DNA of 16,800 nucleotides. It comes from Saprospiraceae bacterium (GTDB lineage: Bacteria > Bacteroidota > Bacteroidia > Chitinophagales > Saprospiraceae). This document shows, in pieces, positions 1-7,792 of the stretch; the stretch's first letter is position 1, and every line of letters starts with the position of its first letter. A program made the position numbers and the translations under genes. A model generated the notes under the pieces. It worked only from the letters and a program-made list of their open reading frames with translations. It searched no databases and was not told where the DNA came from. The stretch lies in contig JACMMM010000009.1 of the NCBI GenBank assembly GCA_014379065.1, forward strand, positions 1 through 16,800, in the 5' to 3' direction.

Positions 1-501
1 AAGCAACGGCTTGCGCTCGACAACATCAATCAGGCCGTTCAAAATATCGAAAATGGTTTGCGGAACTGGCAGCAACAATATCTGATCACAGCGCCAGCAG
101 ATGGCAAGTTGGCCTTTCTACAGAATCTTACGGAAAATCAATTCATAAAATCAGGCGAAACCCTATTTGCGGTCATGCCTGCGCAGCAAGATTTTGTGGC
201 CATGGTAGATGTTCCTGTAAAAGGGATCGGAAAGGCATGCGTTGGGCAAAAGGTCGTGTTGAAATTAGACGATTATCCCTTTCAGGAATTTGGCACAGTA
301 GAGGGCAAAGTAATGAGTATGGCCCCTTCTACGGATGTAAAAACCTATCGAATGGTAGTGGCATTGACGAATGGTTTGAAGAGCAGTTATCATCAGAATT
401 TCATTTGTAAATCGGAGATGTCTGGCACTGCCGAGATAATTACCGTAGACATGCGCTTGTTTGAAAGAGCTTTTTATGGCATTCGAAAGTTAGTGATGTA
501 A
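1..501 (+). CDS. HlyD-family membrane fusion / secretion accessory protein, C-terminal part
   Basis: The reading frame is open from base 1, so the true start lies upstream and 166 C-terminal residues are visible. The first ~20 residues (rich in Q, N, L and R) look like the end of the alpha-helical hairpin. They are followed by ITAPADGKLAFLQNLTENQF and SGETLFAVMP, the returning half of the lipoyl/barrel-sandwich domain typical of HlyD adaptors. Then comes a beta-barrel segment (MVDVPVKGIGKACVGQKVVL, EGKVMSMAPSTDV). Family knowledge: such adaptors sit in the inner membrane, span the periplasm and couple an ABC or other exporter to an outer-membrane channel. In Bacteroidota they often accompany peptidase-containing ABC exporters of peptides. 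The partner transporter is not in view. The end is the TAA at 499-501, and a small ORF follows 51 bases later on the same strand. The family call is firm; the cargo is unknown. Confidence 0.85.
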   Translation, partial: KQRLALDNINQAVQNIENGLRNWQQQYLITAPADGKLAFLQNLTENQFIKSGETLFAVMPAQQDFVAMVDVPVKGIGKACVGQKVVLKLDDYPFQEFGTVEGKVMSMAPSTDVKTYRMVVALTNGLKSSYHQNFICKSEMSGTAEIITVDMRLFERAFYGIRKLVM

Positions 502-552
502 GGCAGTCAACGAGCATAGTGAACGAGTAGATCGAACCATAGAAATAGTTGT

Positions 553-735
553 ATGAAGATATTGATAGAATTTGACCACCAGATGCCTGTCTTCATTTAT
601 GATAAGTCGAAACCATATCCAGGTCCCGTCAAAACGCATATTCATACAGTCGTTCGAACGCCCAATGGCAATGATTATGGCAAGGATTTATTGAAAGAAC
701 ATTTGGAAACACATCATAAACAAGGAAAGCATTGA
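553..735 (+). CDS. Small hypothetical protein, 60 residues, next to the HlyD gene
   Basis: This is an ATG-to-TGA ORF of 60 codons lying 51 bases after the HlyD stop, so it may be co-transcribed. I do not recognise it. It has no signal peptide or membrane segment. It starts MKILIEFDHQMPVFIYDKSK, has a Pro-rich turn (KPYPGPVKTHIHT) and ends in a His/Lys-rich tail (HLETHHKQGKH), eight histidines in all. A small peptide after a HlyD-type exporter gene could be an exported peptide, but there is no double-glycine leader to support that. It could equally be a cytosolic accessory protein or a fortuitous ORF. The alternating hydrophobic and polar start fits a beta strand of a small folded domain. Intergenic sequence follows it. 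Confidence 0.45.
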   Translation: MKILIEFDHQMPVFIYDKSKPYPGPVKTHIHTVVRTPNGNDYGKDLLKEHLETHHKQGKH

Positions 736-772
736 AACAATTTCTATAAAAAGACAGGTTTCCGTTTCACCC

Positions 773-874
773 AAAAAAATTTCTCGGCGAAATCCGTGTC
801 AATTATATAACATTCCGCCCGTGAAAAAAATATTTCCCGGCGAAATGTGCTTGCAGAATATTGCTTTTCGCCCG
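773..874 (+). repeat. Imperfect tandem repeat, two units of about 50 bases
   Basis: Unit 1 (773-821) and unit 2 (824-874) both start with AAAAAAAT, continue with TTTCTCGGCGAAAT or TTTCCCGGCGAAAT, and end in CGCCCG after a variable A/T-rich part. Each contains a small inverted repeat, ATTTC...GAAAT, around a C/G-rich loop. The repeat fills most of the space between the 60-residue ORF and the promoter of the next gene. The function is unknown; it could be a transcription end or a decayed repetitive element. Confidence 0.6.
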
Positions 875-928
875 TTTGAGTTTTTAAATAAAATTTAAAA
901 TGTTGATAATCAAACTTTTGTGAAACAT

Positions 929-961
929 TTTCAGATAACTCCTTCCTGTTTTCTATATTTG
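929..961 (+). promoter_or_regulatory. Candidate Bacteroidota-type promoter for the YiiX-like gene
   Basis: TATATTTG at 954-961 matches the Bacteroidota sigma-ABfr -7 box TAnnTTTG. A weak -33 element, TTTC at 929-932, lies 21 bases upstream, within the usual spacing range. A better TTTG at 917-920 is too far away (33 bases). The start codon at 982 follows 20 bases after the -7 box, giving a short leader without a Shine-Dalgarno motif. The box match is seen directly; its use as a promoter is inferred. Confidence 0.4.
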
Positions 962-981
962 TAATCAAAAATTCAATCTGA

Positions 982-1635
982 ATGAAAATTCAATTTCATC
1001 TACTCGCCGCCTTTGTGCTGTGCCTACTCCTTGCAGATCAAGCGTTTGCACAAAGCCTGGCGCCTGGAGCAAACCGGCTTCCGGACGAAGTCGAAATAAA
1101 AAATGGCGACCTGATCTTTCAGACCTCGCTTTCCTCTCAAAGCAGAGCCATTCAATTGGCCACAAAATCAAAATATTCTCACTGCGGAATCATCTACAAA
1201 GAGGGCAACAAATTTTATGTTTTTGAAGCGGTTCAAACCGTCAAACGTACGCCACTCAAGCAATGGGTCGCTCGCGGACAAGGCGGAAAATATGTCGTCA
1301 AACGACTCAAAAACGCAGGCCAGGTGTTAACCCCTGCGGCCCTTCAAAAAATGAAACAAGTGGGCGACGGATTCAAAGGCAAAAATTATGACCTGACTTT
1401 TGGGTGGAGCGACGACAAGATCTATTGCTCTGAATTGATTTGGAAAGTGTACCAACGAGCGACAGGCATTGAAATCGGGAAACTTGAAAAACTGAGCAGT
1501 TTTGACTTGAGCGATGAAGCCGTGAAAAAGAAAATGAAAGAACGGTACGGCGATAACATTCCAATGAACGAGACGGTCATTTCTCCTGCGGCTATTTTTG
1601 ACAGTGAACTTTTGATTACTATTCAAAGCAACTAA
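982..1635 (+). CDS. Secreted YiiX/YaeF-like permuted NlpC/P60 (papain-fold) cysteine hydrolase
   Basis: The product has 217 residues. Residues 1-23 form a signal peptide (Leu/Ala-rich core, AFA before Q24), so it is exported to the periplasm or beyond. The mature part carries the permuted NlpC/P60 pattern. NGDLIFQ is at 41-47, SHCGIIY at 66-72 with the presumed catalytic His67, and FEAV follows with Glu82. The presumed nucleophile Cys149 is in YCSELIWKVY at 148-157. The His-before-Cys order and the CSEL motif are characteristic of the YiiX/YaeF group (peptidase family C92-like), whose members are thought to act as amidases on peptides or lipid-like substrates; the substrate here is not predictable. 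It appears to be transcribed alone: a TAnnTTTG box lies just upstream and a long inverted repeat lies just downstream. The ATG at 982 is chosen because it gives a complete signal peptide. Confidence 0.85.
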   Translation: MKIQFHLLAAFVLCLLLADQAFAQSLAPGANRLPDEVEIKNGDLIFQTSLSSQSRAIQLATKSKYSHCGIIYKEGNKFYVFEAVQTVKRTPLKQWVARGQGGKYVVKRLKNAGQVLTPAALQKMKQVGDGFKGKNYDLTFGWSDDKIYCSELIWKVYQRATGIEIGKLEKLSSFDLSDEAVKKKMKERYGDNIPMNETVISPAAIFDSELLITIQSN

Positions 1636-1642
1636 GTACCCG

Positions 1643-1741
1643 GGCAAATTTGTTTCACACAACGCCACTACGCCACAAAGGTCTAATTTACTCAACCCCA
1701 ACATGTTGTGCCGTAGTGGCGTTGTGTGAGACAAATTTGTC
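1643..1741. repeat. Long inverted repeat, 36-base arms, 27-base loop
   Basis: The left arm 1643-1678 and right arm 1706-1741 are reverse complements with only three mismatches. The loop is 1679-1705. The arms contain the 16-base core CACACAACGCCACTAC and its complement, and the outer part is the self-complementary ACAAATTTGT (exact at 1731-1740). The repeat starts 8 bases after the stop of the YiiX-like gene and ends 46 bases before the next gene's earliest start. It could stop transcription, but no T-tract is present and the stem is much longer than an intrinsic terminator, so a REP/MITE-like repetitive element is equally plausible. Confidence 0.8.
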
Positions 1742-1786
1742 TCGACGCTTAACATAGCCTATTCGTAAAAATATCAAAGGTTTAGT

Positions 1787-4700
1787 TTGGTCGCCCCGCC
1801 TACAATCATCTATGTTCGCGGACGGTTCAAAACGAAGGGAAAATTGCTGAAATTCATCCGATTAGTATTTCTTATATGTTGCTGTTTGGCCGAGGTTCAG
1901 GCACAAAACTACTTGCCCGTAGCTCGTCATTTTGGCATCGAGGATGGTTTGCCGCACCGGCAGGTCAACTGCATTATTGAAGACCGGCAGGGCTTTATAT
2001 GGGTGGCTACAAATGGCGGCGTGGCGCGCTTCGATGGGCTTCGTTTCAAAATTTTCAACAAAGCCGACAATGGTCTTACGACCGATATCATCAATTGGAT
2101 GCTGGAAGATGCCAATGGCAATTTATGGCTCATCTCGGCAGCCAAAGGATTCGTTTTTTCGACGATTAGTTCTATAGATATACTCAACCCTGTTTCAGGA
2201 CAAATTACGCCATTTGATCAATATATACAGCAAAAACCGCCCGTTCCATTCGAGAACCTGCATCTTTTTGGCCTCCGACTGCCCAGTACCTACAAGGCGT
2301 CACATCCAGCAAAACCTGGCACCCTCTTTTTTGGAACCCGTGCCCCCGGCGGCTGGGTAAGTTGGCATCCAGAAACGGGATGGAAGCATTTGGCTTTGTC
2401 CTCGATGCCTTATTTATCCATACGGGCACTCACCCCTCAGGGGGGCGTTTTATGTTTAACCAATAACGGTTCTCCGCAGGAAATTTTGGTGGAGACCGAT
2501 ACCTACGGAAACGTATTGCGCACGCATCAGGGAGATCCGGGAAATTATTTTTCTCTAATGTACAGCGGCAGCCAAAATGGCGGCGCGCACTTTGTCGTGG
2601 AAGAGAATAAAGCGCGTATCAATCCCATTATTTGGGCCATAAAACCGGGTGAAGACAAAAAAAGGCTCGCCTTGCAACTGCCTAATAACCATCCTACACT
2701 GGAGGAGTGGGGGCTACTTTTTGGACTGGAAAAAGAGGGCTTGTGGATCAGCGAATTCGGAGTATTCAACCAAAAAGGGGAAGTGTTGCTCAATCTGCGC
2801 GCCCAATTTCCGAAGTTCAACAACAGGCCCCTGACTTACAGCCTCCGCGACCGAAATGGCGGCATCTGGTTCAGTACAAGTTTTGGCCTCGAACAGATTG
2901 AGATACGAAAAGACCACTTCCGCCGCTTTCTTTTTGATGAAAACGCGCTCAATGCACGCGGCACCTCTTGTCGTGGTATTTTGCAACAAGGTGGAAATTT
3001 GTGGATCAATACAGAGGGCCCGGAGCCTAGCCGACGGGGTATTGAGTTGTCCACGGGACGGGTGTTTTTTGAACAAAAAGCGGGTTCGGCCTTCGGATTG
3101 GCCTCTGACGGGATGGGGCATCTTTGGAGCGGGCAAACGTTTTATACTAATATGGGCATGTCCTTGGCGCAGGGGGATTCGGCTACCGGAAAGGATATGC
3201 GAATTTTTCCATTCAAAACACCTGTGCCCTGGTTCATTTTCCCCGTAAACGCATCCCAATTTTGGATCGGAACGGAAACAGGGTTTGTGTTTCTCAACCC
3301 ACTAACCGGGCAATATTCGCAACCAGATATTCGGCTTTTTCCTGAGCTTGAAAAAGCCTCCATTGTCCACATCGGGCGCGATTCCGACAAAAACCGGAAC
3401 ACAATCTGGGTATGCAGCAGCACAGGTTTTTACAAAATGAACGTCGAGGGTCAGATCATCGAACGGTTTTGGAGCGGGGGCAAAGGTGACAGTTGGTTGC
3501 CTTACGATGATTTTTATCATTTTTATGAAGACAAAGAGGGTGTTTTTTGGCTCGGAACTGCCGGCGGGGGCTTACTTCGCTGGAATCCCCGCTCCCCTTC
3601 AGGAGTGGGCGGCGGCGAAAAGCAACTTTTTTCTCGCAAAAATGGCTTACTCAATGGTTTTGTTTATGCCGTTTATGAGGATGATTTTGGGCATTTGTGG
3701 CTGCCCACAGATTATGGCATTGCGCAGTTTGACAAAAAAAGCCAGGTTGTTCGTCGGACCTGGCTGCCTTCTGACGGGCTTGCACAATATGAATTTAACC
3801 GGACGTCTCATCATCGTGGGGAGGATGGAACACTATATTTTGGCGGACTGAATGGCGTAACGGCCTTCCATCCAAAGGATTTTTATGAAAGTAACGCGCA
3901 GCTTCGTTCCGAGGCTGAGGAGGCGACTGAGTCTCAGGCTAGGAGCAAAAAACTTGTGCTGACTGATTTTAAACTTTACTCCGCTTCATCCGAAAAACTG
4001 GAAAACCGCACGGCTGATTTAATCGCATCAGGCCGAACAGATGGCACTTTCCCGGCAGTGGACGGTATCATCACAATGCAGCCTGCTGACCGCTATTTTC
4101 AATTGGAATTTGCCCTGCTGGACTACTTTTCACCCGAAAAAGTAACCTATTCCTATAAAATTGAAGGGGTGGATGCTGACTGGAATTTACTCAATGAACC
4201 CTTGTTACGGCTCTCCAGTTTGCCCTTTGGCACCCACCGACTAAAAATCCTGGCACAATCCGCCGACGGGATTTGGGCGGAGAACGAACTTAATTTTGTT
4301 CTGAAGGTGTTGCCTCCATTTTATTTGCGTTGGTGGTTTTTGTTCCTTGCAATATGCGTGATTGCTGGAAGTGCTTATTACGCCTACCGTTTTCAGTTGC
4401 GCCGCAGGCTTGCGGAGAAAGAAACCCAGCGCTTACAGGAATTGGATGCTTTTAAAACACGGTTTTTTACCAACATAAGCCATGAATTCAGGACCCCGCT
4501 GACGGTCATTCTAGGCATGGTAGAAAACCTGAAAAAATATTTCATCCAAAGTGCAAAACCGGAATTCAACCAGGCTGCTGAATTGGTCCGTCGGAACAGC
4601 CTGCAAGTGCTGAACCTTGTGAATCAGCTGCTCGAACTTTCGCGCCTGGAATCGGGCAATCTGGATATCTCCAACGTCAATGGCGACCTGGTGGCTTTTT

Positions 4701-6028
4701 TACGCTATCAGGTGGAGTCTTTTCATTCCTATGCAGAAACCCGCCAAATCCACATACACTTCGAGAGCGACGTACCTGCGCTACAAATGGCGTTTGACCA
4801 GGGCAAAATCCAAACCATCCTGGTTAACTTGTTTTCCAACGCCCTCAAATTCACGCCGAAAGAAGGGAGTATCCATGTTCGATGCATGATTTTCGATGCA
4901 CGAGCGGAAGGCCACGAGCGTGCGATCGCAAATAGCAGCGCACAAATCGTAATTCAAATCACGGATACTGGCTGTGGTATTCCGGCAAATGAGCTGGATC
5001 GGGTTTTCGACCGTTTTCATCAGGTGGACAATCCGCTTACCAGCAAGGGAGAAGGAACCGGAATAGGCCTGGCATTGGTGCAGGAATTGGTCAAATTCAT
5101 GCATGGTACCGTAACTGTCGAAAGCACTGTAGGCCTTGGAACTTCCATTAAAGTCTCCTTACCCTATACACCGCCCCAGCCAGCGCTTGAGTCATTCGCT
5201 CTTGAACCAATTATCTGGGAGGTACCCATGCTGCGTGAATCATCAGACCCAGACAACGACGATGAAGACGATACACGCCCCTTGCTGCTCATCGTGGAAG
5301 ACAACCCGGATGTGCGTTTTTACATTGCAGCATGTGTAAAAACCGAATACAGGGTATGCTCCGCTGAAAATGGCGCGGCTGGTATTAAAAAAGCCCAAGA
5401 ACGAATACCAGACATTATCATCAGCGATGTGATGATGCCGGAAAAAGACGGTTTTGAACTCTGCGAAACCCTTAAAAACGATGAACTAACCAGCCATATC
5501 CCGATCGTCCTGCTCACTGCCCGCGCTGACTTCGAATCCAGGATAGCCGGCCTGAAACGCGGAGCCGACGATTACCTCGCCAAACCCTTCGATCCGGCCG
5601 AGTTAAAAGTGCGCCTCAACAACCTCATCCAGCTTCGCCGCAGGCTGCAGCAGCGTTATTCAGGTATTTTAACGTCGGAAGGGTTTGAAACCCTTCCGAC
5701 GTTTGAAATCGAAGACGCCTTTCTTCAGAAGATCCGCGCCATTGTGGAAGCGCATATGACCAAATCTGATTTTGAAATGCCTGAACTCGCACGGGCTTTG
5801 GGCATGAGCCGTAGCCAGATATTTCGAAAAGTAAAAGCGCTGACAGACGCTTCTCCCAGCATTCTCATACGCTCAATCCGGTTGCAGAAAGCCAAAGAAT
5901 TGCTTCAGGACAGTCGGCTCAGCATTGCTGAGGTCGCCTATAATGTCGGTTTTTCTGCGCCAACGTATTTCGCCAAAACCTTTTTCGAGGAATTCGGCAA
6001 AACGCCCAGTGAATGGCGACAGTCTTGA
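1787..6028 (+). CDS. Hybrid two-component system sensor/regulator (propeller, kinase, receiver, AraC HTH)
   Basis: The product has 1413 residues counted from the TTG at 1787. Order: signal peptide ending AQA before Q40; a periplasmic two-component-regulator propeller at about 45-700 with Reg_prop-like motifs such as DRQGFIWVATNGGVARFDG (66-84), EDKEGVFWLGTAGGGLLRWN (581-600) and EDDFGHLWLPTDYG (631-644); a Y_Y_Y domain at about 760-840; a membrane helix at about 847-867; HisKA with SHEFRTPL (phospho-acceptor His899); HATPase with the N box around Asn1018, DTGCGIP at 1060 and GEGTGIGLAL at 1088; a receiver with Glu1171/Asp1172, phospho-acceptor Asp1214, Thr1244 and Lys1266; and an AraC HTH at about 1330-1413. 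Length and order fit the Bacteroidota HTCS family, which senses extracellular ligands (often glycans) and activates nearby genes. No in-frame ATG lies near the signal peptide. TTG at 1844 would give a compact 20-residue signal peptide and is an equally good start. The linker at 1296-1306 is encoded by a perfect palindrome. The downstream surface-protein genes are likely targets. Confidence 0.93.
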   Translation: MVAPPTIIYVRGRFKTKGKLLKFIRLVFLICCCLAEVQAQNYLPVARHFGIEDGLPHRQVNCIIEDRQGFIWVATNGGVARFDGLRFKIFNKADNGLTTDIINWMLEDANGNLWLISAAKGFVFSTISSIDILNPVSGQITPFDQYIQQKPPVPFENLHLFGLRLPSTYKASHPAKPGTLFFGTRAPGGWVSWHPETGWKHLALSSMPYLSIRALTPQGGVLCLTNNGSPQEILVETDTYGNVLRTHQGDPGNYFSLMYSGSQNGGAHFVVEENKARINPIIWAIKPGEDKKRLALQLPNNHPTLEEWGLLFGLEKEGLWISEFGVFNQKGEVLLNLRAQFPKFNNRPLTYSLRDRNGGIWFSTSFGLEQIEIRKDHFRRFLFDENALNARGTSCRGILQQGGNLWINTEGPEPSRRGIELSTGRVFFEQKAGSAFGLASDGMGHLWSGQTFYTNMGMSLAQGDSATGKDMRIFPFKTPVPWFIFPVNASQFWIGTETGFVFLNPLTGQYSQPDIRLFPELEKASIVHIGRDSDKNRNTIWVCSSTGFYKMNVEGQIIERFWSGGKGDSWLPYDDFYHFYEDKEGVFWLGTAGGGLLRWNPRSPSGVGGGEKQLFSRKNGLLNGFVYAVYEDDFGHLWLPTDYGIAQFDKKSQVVRRTWLPSDGLAQYEFNRTSHHRGEDGTLYFGGLNGVTAFHPKDFYESNAQLRSEAEEATESQARSKKLVLTDFKLYSASSEKLENRTADLIASGRTDGTFPAVDGIITMQPADRYFQLEFALLDYFSPEKVTYSYKIEGVDADWNLLNEPLLRLSSLPFGTHRLKILAQSADGIWAENELNFVLKVLPPFYLRWWFLFLAICVIAGSAYYAYRFQLRRRLAEKETQRLQELDAFKTRFFTNISHEFRTPLTVILGMVENLKKYFIQSAKPEFNQAAELVRRNSLQVLNLVNQLLELSRLESGNLDISNVNGDLVAFLRYQVESFHSYAETRQIHIHFESDVPALQMAFDQGKIQTILVNLFSNALKFTPKEGSIHVRCMIFDARAEGHERAIANSSAQIVIQITDTGCGIPANELDRVFDRFHQVDNPLTSKGEGTGIGLALVQELVKFMHGTVTVESTVGLGTSIKVSLPYTPPQPALESFALEPIIWEVPMLRESSDPDNDDEDDTRPLLLIVEDNPDVRFYIAACVKTEYRVCSAENGAAGIKKAQERIPDIIISDVMMPEKDGFELCETLKNDELTSHIPIVLLTARADFESRIAGLKRGADDYLAKPFDPAELKVRLNNLIQLRRRLQQRYSGILTSEGFETLPTFEIEDAFLQKIRAIVEAHMTKSDFEMPELARALGMSRSQIFRKVKALTDASPSILIRSIRLQKAKELLQDSRLSIAEVAYNVGFSAPTYFAKTFFEEFGKTPSEWRQS
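5671..5703. repeat. Perfect 33-base palindrome inside the hybrid sensor gene
   Basis: The left arm AACGTCGGAAGGGTTT (5671-5686) and its exact reverse complement (5688-5703) flank a single G. It is in frame and encodes TSEGFETLPT in the linker between the receiver and the AraC HTH. The architecture (16 + 1 + 16 with a TTT-G-AAA centre) matches the intergenic palindrome at 14875-14907, although the arm sequence differs. It is therefore likely a repetitive element tolerated in a flexible linker rather than a terminator. Confidence 0.85.
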
Positions 6029-6463
6029 AACAATAGGTCCATTTCAATAATTTTCAGATCAATACTGCCGTGATGCAACATAGTTGCACGCATTTGAGCT
6101 ATAGTTTAACGGCTCTCAGGGCGATGGCGAAGACTTTTGCATCAGGTCTTGGCGGTGGAGATTGGACACTTTAGTTCCTGCCTTCAAACTATTTCCTTCC
6201 CCAAAAAGTCGACACCTCCAAAACGGACTCCGTCCTTGAACTCGGTCAAAATTTCACACCATTCGGACAATTAATCCAGCTACAGGGACAATTCCGCCCG
6301 AGCCTTGCCCAGGCCTGATACTATTTTTAGATCGGGTTGAGCGGGATATTTCTGATTGAACCAGTAATCCTTTACACCTTCTCAAACTGCCGCAAAACCA
6401 ATACCCCAATCAAGCCGCTTAACAAGGGACCGGTTACACAACGTTTATAAAATCTGTTTACTC
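6029..6463. other. Gene-poor gap between the sensor and the surface-protein genes
   Basis: No confident gene is visible in these 435 bases. A short hairpin, TGCAAC-ATA-GTTGCA (6074-6088), lies 46 bases after the sensor stop. One plus-strand frame from the ATG at 6073 is open for 33 codons to a TAG at 6172, then stays open for 48 codons (6175-6318) to a TGA. The second segment reads like protein (for example FTPFGQLIQLQGQFRPSLAQ), so a decayed gene remnant is possible but unproven. I found no good TTTG...TAnnTTTG promoter. TATTTCTG at 6347-6354 is a 7-of-8 match to the -7 box, without a clear -33 partner. The gap is where an operator for the hybrid sensor would be expected. Confidence 0.4.
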
Positions 6464-7753
6464 ATGAAAAATTCTTTACAATTTTCGCTTTTGCTGGTGC
6501 TAATTTCTTCCTTTACCAGCCACATCCACGCGCAGATCACCCCATCACTCAGTATCCAGGGTATTTTAAAAAAATCCAATGGCGTTGCCGTTGAAGATGG
6601 AAACTACTCCATGACCTTCAAACTTTATGAGGTAGAAACCGGGGGTACCGCAATTTGGGAGGAGCCCCAATCTGGCGTTGAAGTCAGCAATGGCATCTAT
6701 AGCACAGTACTTCCATTTAATCCGGGAGCATACCCATTTGACCCTAATACGGTAAAATTTGACAAATTGTACTATCTGGGCGTAACAGTGGGGTCTGCCG
6801 AACTGACGCCTCGAATTCTGCTCACCTCTGCTCCCTATGCCCTGGCTTTGATCGGAACCACCAATAAGTTCCCGAGCGGCGGTAAAGTATTTGCTGACAG
6901 CATACAGGTCAATGGTGGCGTATTGGCCAGAGGAGGCACTCCGGGGGCAAATGGCGTCAACAGAAACGGCTATGCTTTTACTGGCAACGGCGGCGACAAA
7001 GACAGCGGTGTGTTTTCTACCGCAAATGGAAAGGTTTCACTATATGCTGATAACACGGAAGTGTTGGCCGTCACGCCTACCAATGTCCAATCCAGCCAAC
7101 CGCTGACGGTTCAAGGGGTCATGACTTCGAATGGTGTGAACATAAGTAACAATGCAAGCCTCTCCTACAACGGTCTGAGCGACTGGAGATTGGTGGATAC
7201 GGATAACTTTTCAGGTGGTGCAGATGGCTGGGAGATTTATGACAAGCTTTCAGGTCAACAAATGGGTTGGAACAATCCCAGCAGTTCAGGGGCGTCACCA
7301 ACGACTGATATGGGCAGTTTTATCGGGGATGTTTTACTTCCTACCAACAATGATCATGTGCTCAAAAAACAATTTACCGTCGCCGGCAGCTTTACTCAGA
7401 TTAAAGTAAAATTCAGATATTATATTATTGACACATGGGGCTGGGGCGGTGGCGACAGATCTTGGGCAGCCTTTTCAACATCGGCGTCCGGAACTGGCTT
7501 GCGGGTTGGATGGGCAGAAATACCTTCCTTTATTAATGATGGGAATAATGATTTTAATGTAGGCGGTACTGGTAGTTTCGGAAACCAGGCCAATTTTTAT
7601 GGCCAAGCGGATAAAGCGGATAATTGGATAGATGTCGAAATGACTGCAAAATCTCCTGGAGCCAATTTTTGGGTGTTTATTGGAGCGGCTATTGATCAGG
7701 ACGTAGCCGATGAACGGTTTGCAGTTGGCTCTATTGAAATATATGTGAGATAA
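6464..7753 (+). CDS. Secreted protein with tail-fibre-like middle and beta-sandwich-like C-terminus
   Basis: The product has 429 residues. Residues 1-23 are a signal peptide (IHA before Q24). Residues 25-128 match a pattern seen in many exported bacterial proteins: IQGILKKSNGVAVEDGNYSM, YEVETGGTAIWEE, then ...YYLGVTVGSAELTPRILLTS ending APYALAL. This is probably a small beta domain. Residues 172-218 (TGNGGDKDSGVFSTANGKVS and what follows) resemble the GDxDSGxFS beta-helical segments of phage tail fibres and trimeric surface proteins. Residues 240-429 form a separate domain rich in Trp, Gly and aromatics, perhaps a beta sandwich. It ends in IEIYVR without a recognisable T9SS sorting domain, so its anchoring is unclear. 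The next gene begins 39 bases downstream, which suggests co-transcription and a shared role at the cell surface. The domain-level calls are by resemblance only, and the overall function is not recognised. Confidence 0.75.
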   Translation: MKNSLQFSLLLVLISSFTSHIHAQITPSLSIQGILKKSNGVAVEDGNYSMTFKLYEVETGGTAIWEEPQSGVEVSNGIYSTVLPFNPGAYPFDPNTVKFDKLYYLGVTVGSAELTPRILLTSAPYALALIGTTNKFPSGGKVFADSIQVNGGVLARGGTPGANGVNRNGYAFTGNGGDKDSGVFSTANGKVSLYADNTEVLAVTPTNVQSSQPLTVQGVMTSNGVNISNNASLSYNGLSDWRLVDTDNFSGGADGWEIYDKLSGQQMGWNNPSSSGASPTTDMGSFIGDVLLPTNNDHVLKKQFTVAGSFTQIKVKFRYYIIDTWGWGGGDRSWAAFSTSASGTGLRVGWAEIPSFINDGNNDFNVGGTGSFGNQANFYGQADKADNWIDVEMTAKSPGANFWVFIGAAIDQDVADERFAVGSIEIYVR

Positions 7754-7792
7754 TCCGCATGACTCCCTTTTTTTCACATAAAAAACAAGATC

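Noticed and set aside
773..874. CRISPR array
   Set aside because: There are only two imperfect units; the middles differ, but the repeat and spacer geometry is wrong and no cas gene is present.
744..968. Minus-strand ORF of 74 codons over the tandem repeat
   Set aside because: It lies across the repeat units and the promoter-like box, has no recognisable domain, and its repeated FRREIFF-like and FAEKFF-like parts simply reflect the DNA repeat.
982..1635. Classical peptidoglycan NlpC/P60 endopeptidase
   Set aside because: The catalytic order is His before Cys (permuted) and there is no SH3 or LysM domain, so the YiiX-like group fits better.
1327..1755. Minus-strand ORF of 142 codons
   Set aside because: It is antisense to the YiiX-like catalytic region and reads through the 36-base inverted repeat; it has no plausible protein features.
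5671..5703. Intrinsic terminator or premature end of the sensor gene
   Set aside because: No T-tract follows, the frame stays open, and a complete AraC-type HTH is encoded after it.
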